From assembly GCF_019890725.1 (NCBI RefSeq), contig NZ_JAINZZ010000002.1, positions 248,001-312,000 of the forward strand: a stretch of 64,000 nucleotides of DNA, read 5' to 3'. The position numbers and the translations under genes are program-made. Origin of the DNA: Actinacidiphila acidipaludis. GTDB lineage: Bacteria > Actinomycetota > Actinomycetes > Streptomycetales > Streptomycetaceae. Positions 40,979-50,859 of this stretch are shown in pieces (position 1 is the stretch's first letter; every line of letters starts with the position of its first letter). The notes under the pieces were generated by a model. The model was not told the origin of the DNA. It made no database searches and saw nothing but the letters and a program-made list of their open reading frames with translations.

Positions 40979-41620
40979 TCAGGCCGAGCCGATGCCGAGG
41001 GACGCGTTCTGGGCGGCGGTCACGGCGCTCTCCTCGCCCGCGGCCTCGACCTTCGCCACGGACTGGCGGCCGAAGGCGTACAGCGTCAGCTCGGCCGGCT
41101 CACCGGTGACGGTGACGACCGGCGAGCCGCGGTGGGCCACCACCGTCTGGCCGTCGGGGCGGCGCAGAACCAGGCCGACGGGGGAGCGGCGGCCCAGCAC
41201 GCGGCCCATGCGCTCCAGACGGCTCCACAGCGCGTCCGCGAAGACCGGGTCGATGGTGCGCGGAGACCAGTCCTCTGCGGCCCGCCGCACGTCCTCGGCG
41301 TGGACGAAGAACTCGACGGTGTTGGCCGCCTCGTCCACCTGCTTGAGGCTGAACGGGGACAGCCGCGGCGGCCCGGTCCTGATCAGCCGGATCAGCTCCT
41401 CGTAGGGCCGGGCCGCGTACTCCTGCCGGACGCGGTCGAGGCGGTCGGAGAGCTGCGGGATGACCAGGCCGGCCGCCGCGTCGCCGCGGCGCTCACGCAC
41501 CACGACGTGGGCGGCCAGATCGCGGGTCCGCCACCCCGAGCACAGCGTCGGGGCGTCGGGACCCGCCTGCTCCAGCAGGTCGGCGAGAAGCAGGCGTTCA
41601 CGCTGCGCATGGGTCGACAT
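40979..41620 (-). CDS. TIGR03085-type protein, MDMPI/DinB-like fold
   Basis: The 213-residue protein starts [25 protein letters not shown], then [19 protein letters not shown], typical of the N-terminal helical bundle of mycothiol-dependent maleylpyruvate isomerase and DinB-like proteins, whose His residues bind a metal. The middle ([14 protein letters not shown]) and the C-terminal half resemble the actinobacterial TIGR03085 family. The reaction is unknown; a mycothiol link is possible. It is convergent with the MFS remnant. Confidence 0.75.
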   Translation of the reverse strand: MSTHAQRERLLLADLLEQAGPDAPTLCSGWRTRDLAAHVVVRERRGDAAAGLVIPQLSDRLDRVRQEYAARPYEELIRLIRTGPPRLSPFSLKQVDEAANTVEFFVHAEDVRRAAEDWSPRTIDPVFADALWSRLERMGRVLGRRSPVGLVLRRPDGQTVVAHRGSPVVTVTGEPAELTLYAFGRQSVAKVEAAGEESAVTAAQNASLGIGSA

Positions 41621-41692
41621 ACCGTCAGGCTAGGCCCCCGCCGCCGGTTTTCCACGGTGTCGCACCGCGTCCCGCCGCGAACCGCGCGCCGG

Positions 41693-42637
41693 TTAGCCCA
41701 GTTTGCTGTACAGCTTCACGCCGTTGTGGCCGTTGTTCCGGGTCAGCGAGCAGGTGACGGTCTTGCGGTTCTGGAGCTGGTAGGTGACCAGCTTGGGGAA
41801 GAGCGCGTACGGGTAGTACGTGCGCCCGTCGGCCGGCAGGTGCTTGCGGGCGTCGGTCTCGCACAGCGACAGCGCCTTGTTCTGGATCTCCAGGTCGCTG
41901 GTGAAGCTGCCCGACAGCGTCTCGTTGGCGACCACCTGGGCGTCGTGCGCGGAACCGCACGAGCGGGTCGTGACCTTCGAGACCGACGGCGTCAGCGTCG
42001 GCGCGTCGAAGCACTTGCCGGGGGAGAGCACCACGTAGGGCACGAGCTTCTCGGTCGGCGTGGGCGCGACCGTCTCGGTCGGCTCGTCCGACGGCAGGTC
42101 GAGCGTGGGGTCGTCGGACGGCAGCGTGAAGCTGGGCGTCGGCAGGGTGATCGACGGCATGCCCGACGGCAGCGCCGTCAGCGACGCCTTGGGCTTGGCG
42201 TCGTCCTTCTTCTTGTCGTCGCCGCTGTTGGAGGCCACCAGGATGCCGCCGACGATCGCGCCGGCCGCCACGATGCAGCCGATGGCGATCCACATGTTGC
42301 GCTTGCCGTTGTCCGGCGGCGGGGGCGGCGGATAACCGCCGGGACCCCCGGGTCCACCGGGCGGGTACCCACCGGGTCCGCCGGCCGGGAAGCCGTAGCC
42401 GCCGCCGGGCGGGGCCGGCGGCCCGGGCGGCGAGGGCGGGCCGTAGCCACCGCCCTGCTGCGGGTAGCCGTAGGGGTCACCGCCGCCCTGCTGCGGATAG
42501 CCGTACCCACCGCCGGGAGGGGGCGGAGGCGGCGGGCCGAAACCCTGCGGAGGGCCGAACCCGCCGCCCGGGTCGGGGGGCGGCGTCGGACCGTTCGGCG
42601 GCGGAGGAGGAAAACCCATGGACGCAGGATGCCCCAT
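41693..42637 (-). CDS. Pro/Gly-rich membrane-anchored protein with septum-formation-like domain
   Basis: The 314-residue protein has a Pro/Gly/Tyr-rich cytoplasmic half (about 1-108) with YGYPQQGGG repeats, one membrane helix (about 113-134), a Lys/Asp then Thr/Pro-rich stalk, and an extracytoplasmic domain (about 200-314) with [22 protein letters not shown] and three further cysteines or cysteine pairs, resembling the septum-formation domain family. Starts at ATG 42637 or ATG 42619 are both possible, and neither has a good ribosome binding site. A role at the septum or wall is inference. Confidence 0.75.
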   Translation of the reverse strand: MGHPASMGFPPPPPNGPTPPPDPGGGFGPPQGFGPPPPPPPGGGYGYPQQGGGDPYGYPQQGGGYGPPSPPGPPAPPGGGYGFPAGGPGGYPPGGPGGPGGYPPPPPPDNGKRNMWIAIGCIVAAGAIVGGILVASNSGDDKKKDDAKPKASLTALPSGMPSITLPTPSFTLPSDDPTLDLPSDEPTETVAPTPTEKLVPYVVLSPGKCFDAPTLTPSVSKVTTRSCGSAHDAQVVANETLSGSFTSDLEIQNKALSLCETDARKHLPADGRTYYPYALFPKLVTYQLQNRKTVTCSLTRNNGHNGVKLYSKLG

Positions 42638-42733
42638 ACGGGTGACAACGGCGACCGACTACCGGATCGCGGACAACTCCGGTGCCTGCTTTGCCAGTTC
42701 TTGTGGCTTTTCTCATTGCGGGGTGATCGGCGG

Positions 42734-42739
42734 CAGAAT
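42734..42739 (+). promoter_or_regulatory. Leaderless -10 of hisI
   Basis: CAGAAT ends six bases before ATG 42746. The preceding 40 bases are unusually AT-rich for this genome and hold TTGTGG and TTTCTCATTG stretches that could include the -35 contact. Confidence 0.45.
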
Positions 42740-42745
42740 GGTGCC

Positions 42746-43105
42746 ATGCCCGCCACCTCGCTCGACCCCGCCATCGCCGCCCGCCTCAAGCGCACCGCCG
42801 ACGGCCTGGTCCCGGCCATCGCCCAGCAGTACGACACCGGGGAGGTGCTGATGCTCGGCTGGATGGACGCCGAGGCGCTGCACCGCACGCTGACCACCGG
42901 CCGCTGCACCTACTGGAGCCGCAGCCGCGGTGAGTACTGGGTCAAGGGCGACACCTCCGGGCACGTCCAGCACGTGAAGTCGGTCGCCCTGGACTGCGAC
43001 GGCGACACCGTGCTGGTCAAGGTCGACCAGGTCGGCGCGGCCTGCCACACCGGCGACCGCACCTGCTTCGACGCGGACCTCTTGCTGCCAGCGCCGGGCG
43101 CGTAG
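42746..43105 (+). CDS. hisI: Phosphoribosyl-AMP cyclohydrolase
   Basis: This is a 119-residue monofunctional HisI (no HisE domain) that opens the purine ring of PR-AMP. It has [20 protein letters not shown], the metal-site [17 protein letters not shown] and [13 protein letters not shown], and the zinc cysteines in [12 protein letters not shown]. It is separate from the hisD-hisF block and lies just before trpE. The chosen ATG gives the family N-terminus; the longer frame shadows the opposite-strand gene. Confidence 0.95.
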   Translation: MPATSLDPAIAARLKRTADGLVPAIAQQYDTGEVLMLGWMDAEALHRTLTTGRCTYWSRSRGEYWVKGDTSGHVQHVKSVALDCDGDTVLVKVDQVGAACHTGDRTCFDADLLLPAPGA

Positions 43106-43119
43106 CCCCGCGCGGCCAG

Positions 43120-43125
43120 TAGGGT
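43120..43125 (+). promoter_or_regulatory. Leaderless -10 of trpE
   Basis: TAGGGT ends eight bases before ATG 43134, in a 28-base gap after hisI. If transcription starts at the ATG there is no room for a leader-peptide attenuator. Confidence 0.5.
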
Positions 43126-43133
43126 CAACGGCC

Positions 43134-44654
43134 ATGGACGCAGTGGATCTCGACACCTTCCGCAAGCTCGCGGTCGACCGCCGGGTCATCCCGGTCAGCC
43201 GCCGGCTCCTCGCGGACGGGGACACCCCCATCGGCCTGTACCGCAAGCTCGCCGGCGAGCGCACGGGCACCTTCCTGCTGGAGTCCGCGGACAGCGGGGG
43301 ACGGTCCTGGTCGCGTTACTCCTTCGTGGGCGTGCGCTCGGCCGCCACCTTGACCGTGCGCGACGGGCAGGCGCACTGGCTCGGCGCCCCGCCGGTCGGC
43401 GTGCCGGTGGACGGCGACCCGCTGCAGGCCCTGCGCGCCACCGTCGAGGCGCTGCACACCCCGCGCGATCTGACCGCCGGGATGCCGCCCTTCACCGGCG
43501 GCATGGTCGGCTACCTCGGCTACGACATCGTGCGCCGGCTGGAGCGCATCGGCGAGCACGGGCAGGACGCCCTGCGGCTGCCCGAACTGACGATGCTGCT
43601 CACCTCCGACCTGGCCGTGCTGGACCACTGGGACGGCACTGTGCTGCTGATCGCCAACGCGATCAACCACAACGACCGGGAGACCGGCGTGGACGAGGCG
43701 TACGCCGACGCGGTGGCGCGCCTGGACGCCATGGAGGCCGACCTCGCCAAACCGCTGCACACCCGGCCGGCCGCCCTCCCGCAGGGCGTGGAGCCCGAGT
43801 TCACCATGCAGTGGGGCGGCGAGTCGTTCATGGCCGCCGTCGAGGACGTCAAGGAGCGCATCCGGGCCGGCGAGGCGTTCCAGGTGGTGCCCTCGCAGCG
43901 CTTCGAGACGCCGTGCGAGGCGAGCGCGCTCGACGTCTACCGGATGCTGCGGGCCACCAACCCCAGCCCGTACATGTACCTGCTGCGGTTCCCGGCGCCG
44001 GACGGCGGGTCCGAGGGCTTCGACGTGGTCGGCTCCAGCCCGGAGGCCCTGGTGAAGGTCGAGGACGGCCAGGCGATGGTGCACCCCATCGCGGGCACCC
44101 GGCCGCGCGGCGCCACGCCGCAGGCCGACACCGCGCTGGCCGAGGAGCTGCTCGCCGACCCCAAGGAGCGGGCCGAGCACCTGATGCTGGTCGACCTCGG
44201 GCGCAACGACCTCGGCCGGGTCTGCGAACCGGGCAGCGTCGAGGTGGTCGACTTCATGTCCGTCGAGCGCTACTCGCACGTGATGCACATCGTCTCCACG
44301 GTCACCGGACGCGTGGCCGAGGGCCGCACGGCCTTCGATGTGCTCACCGCCTGCTTCCCCGCGGGCACCCTGTCCGGCGCCCCCAAGCCGCGGGCCATGC
44401 AGATCATCGAGGAGCTGGAGCCGACCCGCCGGGGCCTGTACGGCGGGTGTGTCGGCTATCTGGACTTCGCCGGCGACTCCGACACCGCGATCGCCATCCG
44501 CACCGCGCTGCTGCGCGACGGCATGGCGTACGTGCAGGCGGGCGCCGGCATCGTCGCGGACTCCGACCCGCAAGCCGAGGACACCGAGTGCCGCAACAAG
44601 GCGGCGGCCGTGCTGCGCGCGGTGGCCGCCGCCAACCGGCTGTCCGGGGCCTGA
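43134..44654 (+). CDS. trpE: Anthranilate synthase component I
   Basis: TrpE converts chorismate to anthranilate using ammonia from a TrpG-type subunit, which is not in this window. The 506-residue product has the tryptophan feedback site LLES at residues 48-51 with SYSF-like SRYSFVG, then [35 protein letters not shown], the catalytic [25 protein letters not shown] and [13 protein letters not shown]. It is followed by a strong hairpin and a convergent peptidase gene, so trpE is separated from trpC-trpA. Confidence 0.95.
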   Translation: MDAVDLDTFRKLAVDRRVIPVSRRLLADGDTPIGLYRKLAGERTGTFLLESADSGGRSWSRYSFVGVRSAATLTVRDGQAHWLGAPPVGVPVDGDPLQALRATVEALHTPRDLTAGMPPFTGGMVGYLGYDIVRRLERIGEHGQDALRLPELTMLLTSDLAVLDHWDGTVLLIANAINHNDRETGVDEAYADAVARLDAMEADLAKPLHTRPAALPQGVEPEFTMQWGGESFMAAVEDVKERIRAGEAFQVVPSQRFETPCEASALDVYRMLRATNPSPYMYLLRFPAPDGGSEGFDVVGSSPEALVKVEDGQAMVHPIAGTRPRGATPQADTALAEELLADPKERAEHLMLVDLGRNDLGRVCEPGSVEVVDFMSVERYSHVMHIVSTVTGRVAEGRTAFDVLTACFPAGTLSGAPKPRAMQIIEELEPTRRGLYGGCVGYLDFAGDSDTAIAIRTALLRDGMAYVQAGAGIVADSDPQAEDTECRNKAAAVLRAVAAANRLSGA

Positions 44655-44702
44655 GCCCCGCTGGGCGCGCGCTGTCCGGTGGGCGCCCGGGGCTCCGACA
44701 CG

Positions 44703-44738
44703 CACGCGTGCCCCCCGCCGGGACCGGCGGGGGGCACG
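44703..44738. terminator. Bidirectional terminator trpE / S53 peptidase
   Basis: CGCGTGCCCCCCGCCGG (44703-44719) and its perfect complement (44722-44738) form a 17-base stem around GA. It lies between convergent genes. Confidence 0.85.
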
Positions 44739-44773
44739 CGCTGTCGTGCGGTGGGTCGGACGACCCGGTCGGG

Positions 44774-46006
44774 TCAGCCGTGGAAGGCGGTCACGCCGTT
44801 CGGGGTGCCGAGCCCGGTCGGACCGTCGTAGCCGCTCTTCGCGGTGCACAGGTACGAGCCGGAGCAGGACCCGTTCGAGCCGCTGACCACGTCGTTGAGC
44901 GAGCCGGTGTGCGCGTACGGGAAGGACGCCGGGGTCGAGCCCGAGGACGGCGTGCCGGCCAGCGCGTACACCGAGGCGATGATCGGCGAGGAGGCGCTGG
45001 TGCCGCCGAACACCTCCCAGCCGGTGTCGCCGCCGTAGGTGTCGTAGACCGCGACACCGGTGGCCGGGTCGGCGACCGCGGACACGTCGGCGATGGTCCG
45101 CCGGCTGCAGCCGGTGTCCTTCTGCCAGCTCTGCTTGGCGTCGTACGCCGAGCAGCCGGAGCCGGTGCCGTTCCACACGGTGTCGGTCCAGCCGCGGGTG
45201 GTGGACGACTTCTTCAGCGAGGTGCCGCCGACCGCGGTGACGTACCGCGAGGCCGCCGGGTACTCGGCGCCGTAGCCGCTGTCACCCGCGCTGACGGTGA
45301 TCGCCACGCCCGGGTGGTTGAAGTACGAGCTGTCGTACGAGGTGTCCGAGGACGACTCGCCGCCGCCGTAGCTGTTGGACACGTACTTGGCGCCCAGCGA
45401 CACCGCGGTGTTGACCGACTTGCCCAGGTTGGCCATGGACGCGGAGCTCGCCTCGACCAGCAGGATGTGGCAGCTCGGGCAGGTGGCGCTGACCATGTCC
45501 AGGTCGAGGGATATCTCCTCGGCCCAGCCGGCGTCGGCGCTGGGCAGCGACGACGTGCCGCTCTGGCCCACCTTCTTGAAGCACCCGTTGGCGGTGGTGC
45601 ACGCCGCGAGTCCGTACTGCGACCGGTACTTCCCCAGGTCCGCCTCGGCGTTCGGGTCGTCGTAGGCGTCGACGATCGCCACCGTGGCCCCCGATCCGCC
45701 GGTGGACGGCAGGCCGTAGGCGCTGTGCAGGTCGGAGGGACCGTAGCCGGACGGGGTCGCCGCCGGGTTGACCGAACGGGCGGACATGGCCAGCGAGTTG
45801 ACACCGCTGGTGACCTTCAGCGCCTTGCAGGCCATCACACCGGGGTGGGTGCTCACAGCACAGGAACGGGCGGTCGTCAGGCTGTGTACGGCCGGTGCGG
45901 CGCCCGCGGCGGGGGACAGGGCGAATCCGGTGACGGCCAGGCCGGCCGCCGCGGTGAGGGCGAGGCCGGCGCGGCGGGCCGCTGCCGGGGTGGGGGTCGA
46001 TCGCAA
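44774..46006 (-). CDS. Secreted S53 family (sedolisin-like) peptidase
   Basis: The 410-residue protein has a signal peptide (RR then GLALTAAAGLAVTGFALSPAAGA, about 1-36), a short pro-region and an S53 catalytic domain from about residue 87. The catalytic Glu and Asp are E164 and D168 in AEEISLDLD, the oxyanion Asp is D243 in SAGDSGYG and the nucleophile is S338 in GGTSASSP; GYDGPTGLGTPNG is the calcium site. TTG 46006 is fixed by AGGAGG seven bases upstream. Typical S53 enzymes have a longer pro-domain. S53 enzymes usually act at acidic pH. Confidence 0.88.
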   Translation of the reverse strand: MRSTPTPAAARRAGLALTAAAGLAVTGFALSPAAGAAPAVHSLTTARSCAVSTHPGVMACKALKVTSGVNSLAMSARSVNPAATPSGYGPSDLHSAYGLPSTGGSGATVAIVDAYDDPNAEADLGKYRSQYGLAACTTANGCFKKVGQSGTSSLPSADAGWAEEISLDLDMVSATCPSCHILLVEASSASMANLGKSVNTAVSLGAKYVSNSYGGGESSSDTSYDSSYFNHPGVAITVSAGDSGYGAEYPAASRYVTAVGGTSLKKSSTTRGWTDTVWNGTGSGCSAYDAKQSWQKDTGCSRRTIADVSAVADPATGVAVYDTYGGDTGWEVFGGTSASSPIIASVYALAGTPSSGSTPASFPYAHTGSLNDVVSGSNGSCSGSYLCTAKSGYDGPTGLGTPNGVTAFHG

Positions 46007-46095
46007 GCTGATGCCTCCTGCTGTGGGGTAAGGGCATGGGGCGTGCGGTGTGTGTGATGTCCGAGCTGCGCAGAGTGAGCGCAGAGACGAGTGGG

Positions 46096-46125
46096 ACGGT
46101 AGGGCTGACGAGCGCACGTCAACAA
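46096..46125 (-). promoter_or_regulatory. Candidate promoter of the S53 peptidase
   Basis: On the minus strand TTGTTG (46125-46120), 18 bases and TACCGT (46101-46096) lie about 90 bases before the TTG start. The rest of the divergent gap to 46334, including an AT-rich patch near 46140, shows no other convincing signal. Confidence 0.5.
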
Positions 46126-46334
46126 GACGGAGTCGGGAATCTATACCTCTGCTTTACTCACGGGTAGATCCGCGCCATGCGTTTTCGGTGCCGTGAACGC
46201 CCAGGCGGACACGTGTAGATGGGTGCTCCACCGAACGTCTGTGCAGATCCTGTGAGCGGCCGTCAGCGCATTCGCCGCCGCCCATTCCGCACCCCGGGCG
46301 CGGGCCCCGGCGGGCGGCAGGGGATAGTGGTGGG

Positions 46335-47078
46335 GTGAGTGCAGTACCGCCGCCGCGCGCGGAAGAGGAAGCCGAAGCCGCCGCCGGGGCGGGCGGCACA
46401 GCCGCCGACCGGCCGGACGGGACGGCCGCCGGCGAACACGACGGCACGGCCGCCGCGGCACCGTCCGCCGCCCGCCGTACCGCGATGCGGGCGCTGGCCG
46501 CCGCGCTCCCGCTCGGCGCCCTCGGCGCCGCCCTCGTACTCCTGGGGTCCGGCAAGACCTGGAGCACCGGCCTCGCCGAGTTCGCCGGCACCGGCCTGCA
46601 CGTCCGCGCGTCCGGCACCTCCACCACCGCCCTGCCCGGCGCGCTCGCGCTGGTCGGCCTGGCCTCCCTGGTCGCCGTGTTCGCCGTGCGCCGCGCCGGC
46701 CGCTACGTGGTCACCGGACTGCTCGCGCTCAGCGGTCTCGGGGTGGTCGTCACCACGCTCACCCATCGCGGCGACCGGCACGCCCTCGACGCGGCCGCCG
46801 CCGGCGCCACCGGCCTGCGGCACGCCACCGCCACCCACACCGGCACCACCGCCTGGCCGCTGGTCGTCGTCGCGGGCGGCGTCCTGCTGCTCCTCGCCGG
46901 ACTGCTGGCGCTGCGCTACGGCCGTCACTGGCCCGCCATGTCCAGCCGGTACGACCGCAAGAACGGCAAGGCGCCCGCCCGGCGCCCCAGCGCGCCCCCG
47001 CCCGTGGACCCGGACCGGGCCGAGGACCTGTGGAAGGCCCTCGACCGGGGCGAGGACCCGACGCAGTCCGCGGACTGA
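46335..47078 (+). CDS. TIGR02234 / Trp_oprn_chp family membrane protein
   Basis: The 247-residue protein has an Ala/Asp/Gly-rich cytoplasmic start, four membrane segments (near 51-72, 97-115, 122-140 and 172-193) and a Pro/Asp-rich tail. It matches the actinobacterial family that is regularly found beside tryptophan genes (TIGR02234), with LGSGKTWSTGLAEF and RYGRHWPAMSSRYDR as recognisable segments. Function is unknown; a tryptophan-linked transport or regulatory role is only inferred from location. Confidence 0.8.
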   Translation: MSAVPPPRAEEEAEAAAGAGGTAADRPDGTAAGEHDGTAAAAPSAARRTAMRALAAALPLGALGAALVLLGSGKTWSTGLAEFAGTGLHVRASGTSTTALPGALALVGLASLVAVFAVRRAGRYVVTGLLALSGLGVVVTTLTHRGDRHALDAAAAGATGLRHATATHTGTTAWPLVVVAGGVLLLLAGLLALRYGRHWPAMSSRYDRKNGKAPARRPSAPPPVDPDRAEDLWKALDRGEDPTQSAD

Positions 47079-47222
47079 CCCCGGCCGCCGCGCCCGGGCC
47101 GGGGGCCGTTTCACCGGCCCCCGTGCACGGCCGTCCCCGGGGCGCGCAACAATGGACCTGAAGCGGACGCCCCACGTGGCGCCCCCGACCCACCCGACCG
47201 CGAACCTCTAGAGGGAGCACTC

Positions 47223-47483
47223 ATGGCGGCACAGCACGACCACGGACACACCCCCGCCGCCTGGACCGGCGTGATCATCGCCTTCGTCGGCTTCATCGTG
47301 GGCGGTATCTGCATGGTCGCGGCCCAGCCGGTCGGCTTCTGGGTGGGTATCGGGATCATCCTGCTGGGCCCGGTCGTCGGCGGCATCATGCGCCTCATGG
47401 GTCTGGGCAAGGCGGACGAGCCCATCGCCATGGTGCCCGCGACGACCAGCGAGGACCAGGCGCGCGTTCACGCGAACGCGTGA
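47223..47483 (+). CDS. HGxxPAAW family small membrane protein
   Basis: This is an 86-residue protein with the signature HGHTPAAWTG near the start, which names the family, followed by two membrane segments (about 15-37 and 40-60) and a polar tail. ATG 47223 follows AGAGGGAGCACTC. The family is conserved in actinobacteria at this position near trpC; function is unknown. A structured hairpin lies 67 bases after the stop. Confidence 0.82.
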   Translation: MAAQHDHGHTPAAWTGVIIAFVGFIVGGICMVAAQPVGFWVGIGIILLGPVVGGIMRLMGLGKADEPIAMVPATTSEDQARVHANA

Positions 47484-47549
47484 ACCCCCGCAGCTGAACG
47501 ACGTCCGCCCCTGAGCGGCCGGAAACGGCCCCCGCGGGCACGGACACCC

Positions 47550-47591
47550 CAGGCGCAGTCACCGGACCCCACGGTCCGCGGGCTGCGCCTG
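47550..47591. terminator. Compound hairpin before the DUF2752 gene
   Basis: CAGGCGCAG pairs with CTGCGCCTG, with an inner CGGACC/GGTCCG stem. It ends 26 bases before the next start and may terminate the preceding transcript. Confidence 0.6.
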
Positions 47592-47617
47592 CGCGCGTCC
47601 CGGCGCAGACTCGACGC

Positions 47618-48082
47618 GTGAGCCTGCAGCGTGCGGACGTCCCCGGATCCCCCGCCCACCCCGGCGCGCCCGCGCGACCCGTACCGGCGGCCCTGCGCCG
47701 CGCCGCGGTGCCCCTCGCGGTGCTCGGCGGCGTGGGCGCGGCCTTCGGCTACGTCGCCGCCGTCGACCCCAACAGCCCCGGCCACTACCCGGTCTGCCCG
47801 CTGCTCCACTACACCGGCCTCTACTGCCCCGGCTGCGGCGGTCTGCGCGGCGCCTACGCCCTGGCCCACGGGCACCTCGGCACCGCGCTGGAGTGCAACG
47901 CGCCGGCCGTCGCCGGATACGCGGTCTTCGCCGTCGTCTGGACGGCGTGGCTGGTCGCGGCGCTGCGCGGCCGCCCCTTCGAGCCCGCCCTCACCCGCGC
48001 CCACCGCTGGGCCTTCTGGACGCTGCTGATCGGCTTCGGGGTTGTCCGGAACCTGCCGTTCGGTGCGGCCCTCGCGCCGTGA
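47618..48082 (+). CDS. DUF2752 family membrane protein
   Basis: The 154-residue protein has a Pro/Ala-rich start, three membrane segments (about 35-52, 98-115 and 130-147) and the DUF2752 motif YPVCPLLHYTGLYCPGCGGLRG with a Cys-Pro-Gly-Cys pair. Function is unknown; the cysteine motif could bind metal or a redox partner. GTG 47618 has no strong ribosome binding site. It is the last of three small genes between trpE and trpC. Confidence 0.8.
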   Translation: MSLQRADVPGSPAHPGAPARPVPAALRRAAVPLAVLGGVGAAFGYVAAVDPNSPGHYPVCPLLHYTGLYCPGCGGLRGAYALAHGHLGTALECNAPAVAGYAVFAVVWTAWLVAALRGRPFEPALTRAHRWAFWTLLIGFGVVRNLPFGAALAP

Positions 48083-48157
48083 CGGCGCCCTGCCTGTGAC
48101 AGCATCTGTCCAGGTCGTGGGACTGCGCAGCGCCTGATTCGGGTCGGCCGCCCACCG

Positions 48158-48172
48158 CCCGATACCATCGGG
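48158..48172. promoter_or_regulatory. CCCGATaccATCGGG palindrome before trpC
   Basis: Six-base arms with a three-base centre lie 70 bases before the trpC start. TACCAT inside it could be a -10 box, so a bound repressor would block transcription; this is inference. Confidence 0.4.
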
Positions 48173-48241
48173 AGTGCCGGCAGCCGACGCTGGTGGCTTG
48201 ATCATTTCGCTGTTCGTCCCGGCCGGAAGGGGAGTTCTCGC

Positions 48242-49051
48242 GTGAGTGTGCTCGACGAGATCATCGACGGAGTCCGGGCTGACCTCGCCGAGCGACAGGC
48301 CCGGGTCTCCCTCGACGAGCTCAAGGAGCGGGCCGCGCGGGCGCGCGAGGCCCAGGACGGCGTCGCCGCGCTGAGCGGGGACAGCGTCAAGGTGATCTGC
48401 GAGGTCAAGCGCTCCAGCCCGTCCAAGGGCGCGCTGGCCGCCATCGCGGACCCCGCGGGGCTGGCCGCCGACTACGAGACGGGCGGCGCCGCCGCGATCA
48501 GCGTGCTCACCGAGCAGCGCCGGTTCGGCGGGTCGCTGGCCGACCTGGAGGCGGTCCGCGCCAAGGTCGACATCCCCGTCCTGCGCAAGGACTTCATCGT
48601 CACCGCGTACCAGTTGTGGGAGGCCCGCGCCTACGGTGCGGACATCGCGCTGCTGATCGTGGCCGCCCTGGAGCAGCCGGCCCTGGAGTCGCTCATCGAG
48701 CGCGCCGTGTCGATCGGGCTCACCCCGCTCGTGGAGGTCCACGACGAGGAAGAGGCGCAGCGGGCGGTCGACGCCGGGGCGCGGGTCATCGGCGTCAACG
48801 CGCGCAACCTCAAGACGCTCGAGGTGGACCGCGGTACGTTCGCCCGGCTCGCGCCGGAGATCCCGGACCACATCGTCAAGGTCGCCGAGTCGGGTGTGCG
48901 CGGGCCGCACGATCTGATCGCGTACGCGAACGACGGGGCGAACGCGGTGCTGGTGGGGGAGTCGCTGGTGACCGGGAAGGACCCCAAGGGGGCCGTCGCC
49001 GATCTGGTCGCGGCGGGGGCGCATCCCGCGCTCCGGTTCGGCCGCAACTGA
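48242..49051 (+). CDS. trpC: Indole-3-glycerol phosphate synthase
   Basis: This is a 269-residue monofunctional TIM-barrel enzyme that cyclises CdRP to indole glycerol phosphate. It has [61 protein letters not shown] and [15 protein letters not shown] with catalytic Lys, Glu and Asn residues, and AESGVRG near the end. GTG 48242 follows GGAAGGGGAG. There is no TrpF domain. The following 257-base gap contains a hairpin and the trpM promoter. Confidence 0.96.
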   Translation: MSVLDEIIDGVRADLAERQARVSLDELKERAARAREAQDGVAALSGDSVKVICEVKRSSPSKGALAAIADPAGLAADYETGGAAAISVLTEQRRFGGSLADLEAVRAKVDIPVLRKDFIVTAYQLWEARAYGADIALLIVAALEQPALESLIERAVSIGLTPLVEVHDEEEAQRAVDAGARVIGVNARNLKTLEVDRGTFARLAPEIPDHIVKVAESGVRGPHDLIAYANDGANAVLVGESLVTGKDPKGAVADLVAAGAHPALRFGRN

Positions 49052-49098
49052 TCTCCTCCGGAGTACCCGCGCCCTCTCCTTGCCGCACTCCGTCCCGC

Positions 49099-49130
49099 CC
49101 CGGGAAGGGCGACACCTCGCCCTTCCCGGG
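49099..49130. terminator. Hairpin after trpC
   Basis: CCCGGGAAGGGCGA (49099-49112) and TCGCCCTTCCCGGG (49117-49130) are perfect 14-base arms around CACC. It begins 47 bases after the trpC stop and probably terminates or attenuates transcription before trpM-trpB-trpA. Confidence 0.8.
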
Positions 49131-49296
49131 CGTAGCCTGGGGGCCCCGCGCCCCTGATCAGTCGCCCTCTGCCCGTTGAGGGAGCAGCCGCAGCCTGGGT
49201 GATGGCTGACCTGGCCCGTTGACGCGAACCGTAGGCCGCGGAGGCGGGGGTGGCAGGGGGAGGTCAGTTGGTTGCCGCGCAAGGCGGGGGACCCCG

Positions 49297-49302
49297 TAGA
49301 CT
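49297..49302 (+). promoter_or_regulatory. Leaderless -10 of trpM
   Basis: TAGACT ends six bases before ATG 49309, with TTGCCG 19 bases upstream of it. This suggests that trpM and probably trpBA are transcribed separately from trpC. Confidence 0.5.
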
Positions 49303-49308
49303 CGGGCC

Positions 49309-49452
49309 ATGCCCGTCGCGTCCCGCCTCGCCCCCGGTTGCCGCCCCCGCGGCTGCCGCGCGCCCGCGCGCCGCGTCCTGGGCCGTCGCGTCCGGTACGT
49401 GATCGGCTGCGAGCCCGGCCAGGTGAACGGCAGGCGATGGCGTCGCGGCTGA
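49309..49452 (+). CDS. trpM: TrpM-like small basic protein
   Basis: The gene has 47 codons. The product is rich in Arg with three Cys, including CRPRGCRAPARRVLGRRVRY and CEPGQVNGRRWRR. A small gene between trpC and trpB is known in Streptomyces as trpM, whose product was reported to modulate tryptophan synthesis and differentiation in S. coelicolor; the CRPRGCRAPARRV segment fits what I remember of it. A leaderless promoter lies directly before it. Its Cys/Arg content suggests nucleic acid or metal binding (inference). Confidence 0.75.
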   Translation: MPVASRLAPGCRPRGCRAPARRVLGRRVRYVIGCEPGQVNGRRWRRG

Positions 49453-49569
49453 ACCGCGATCACCACCTGCCGCCGGCGGAACCGGCACGTCCCCCTCGGG
49501 GCTGACCCCGCCCCGGCAGCAGGTGCAGCACGTCCTCAGCCGTACCCACACACCTGCCAGGGGCACCCC

Positions 49570-50855
<1,286 letters not shown>

Positions 50856-50859
<4 letters not shown>

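Noticed and set aside
43106..43133. Trp leader peptide or attenuator before trpE
   Set aside because: The gap after hisI is 28 bases and holds no Trp-codon run or hairpin pair; the -10 box position argues for a leaderless message.
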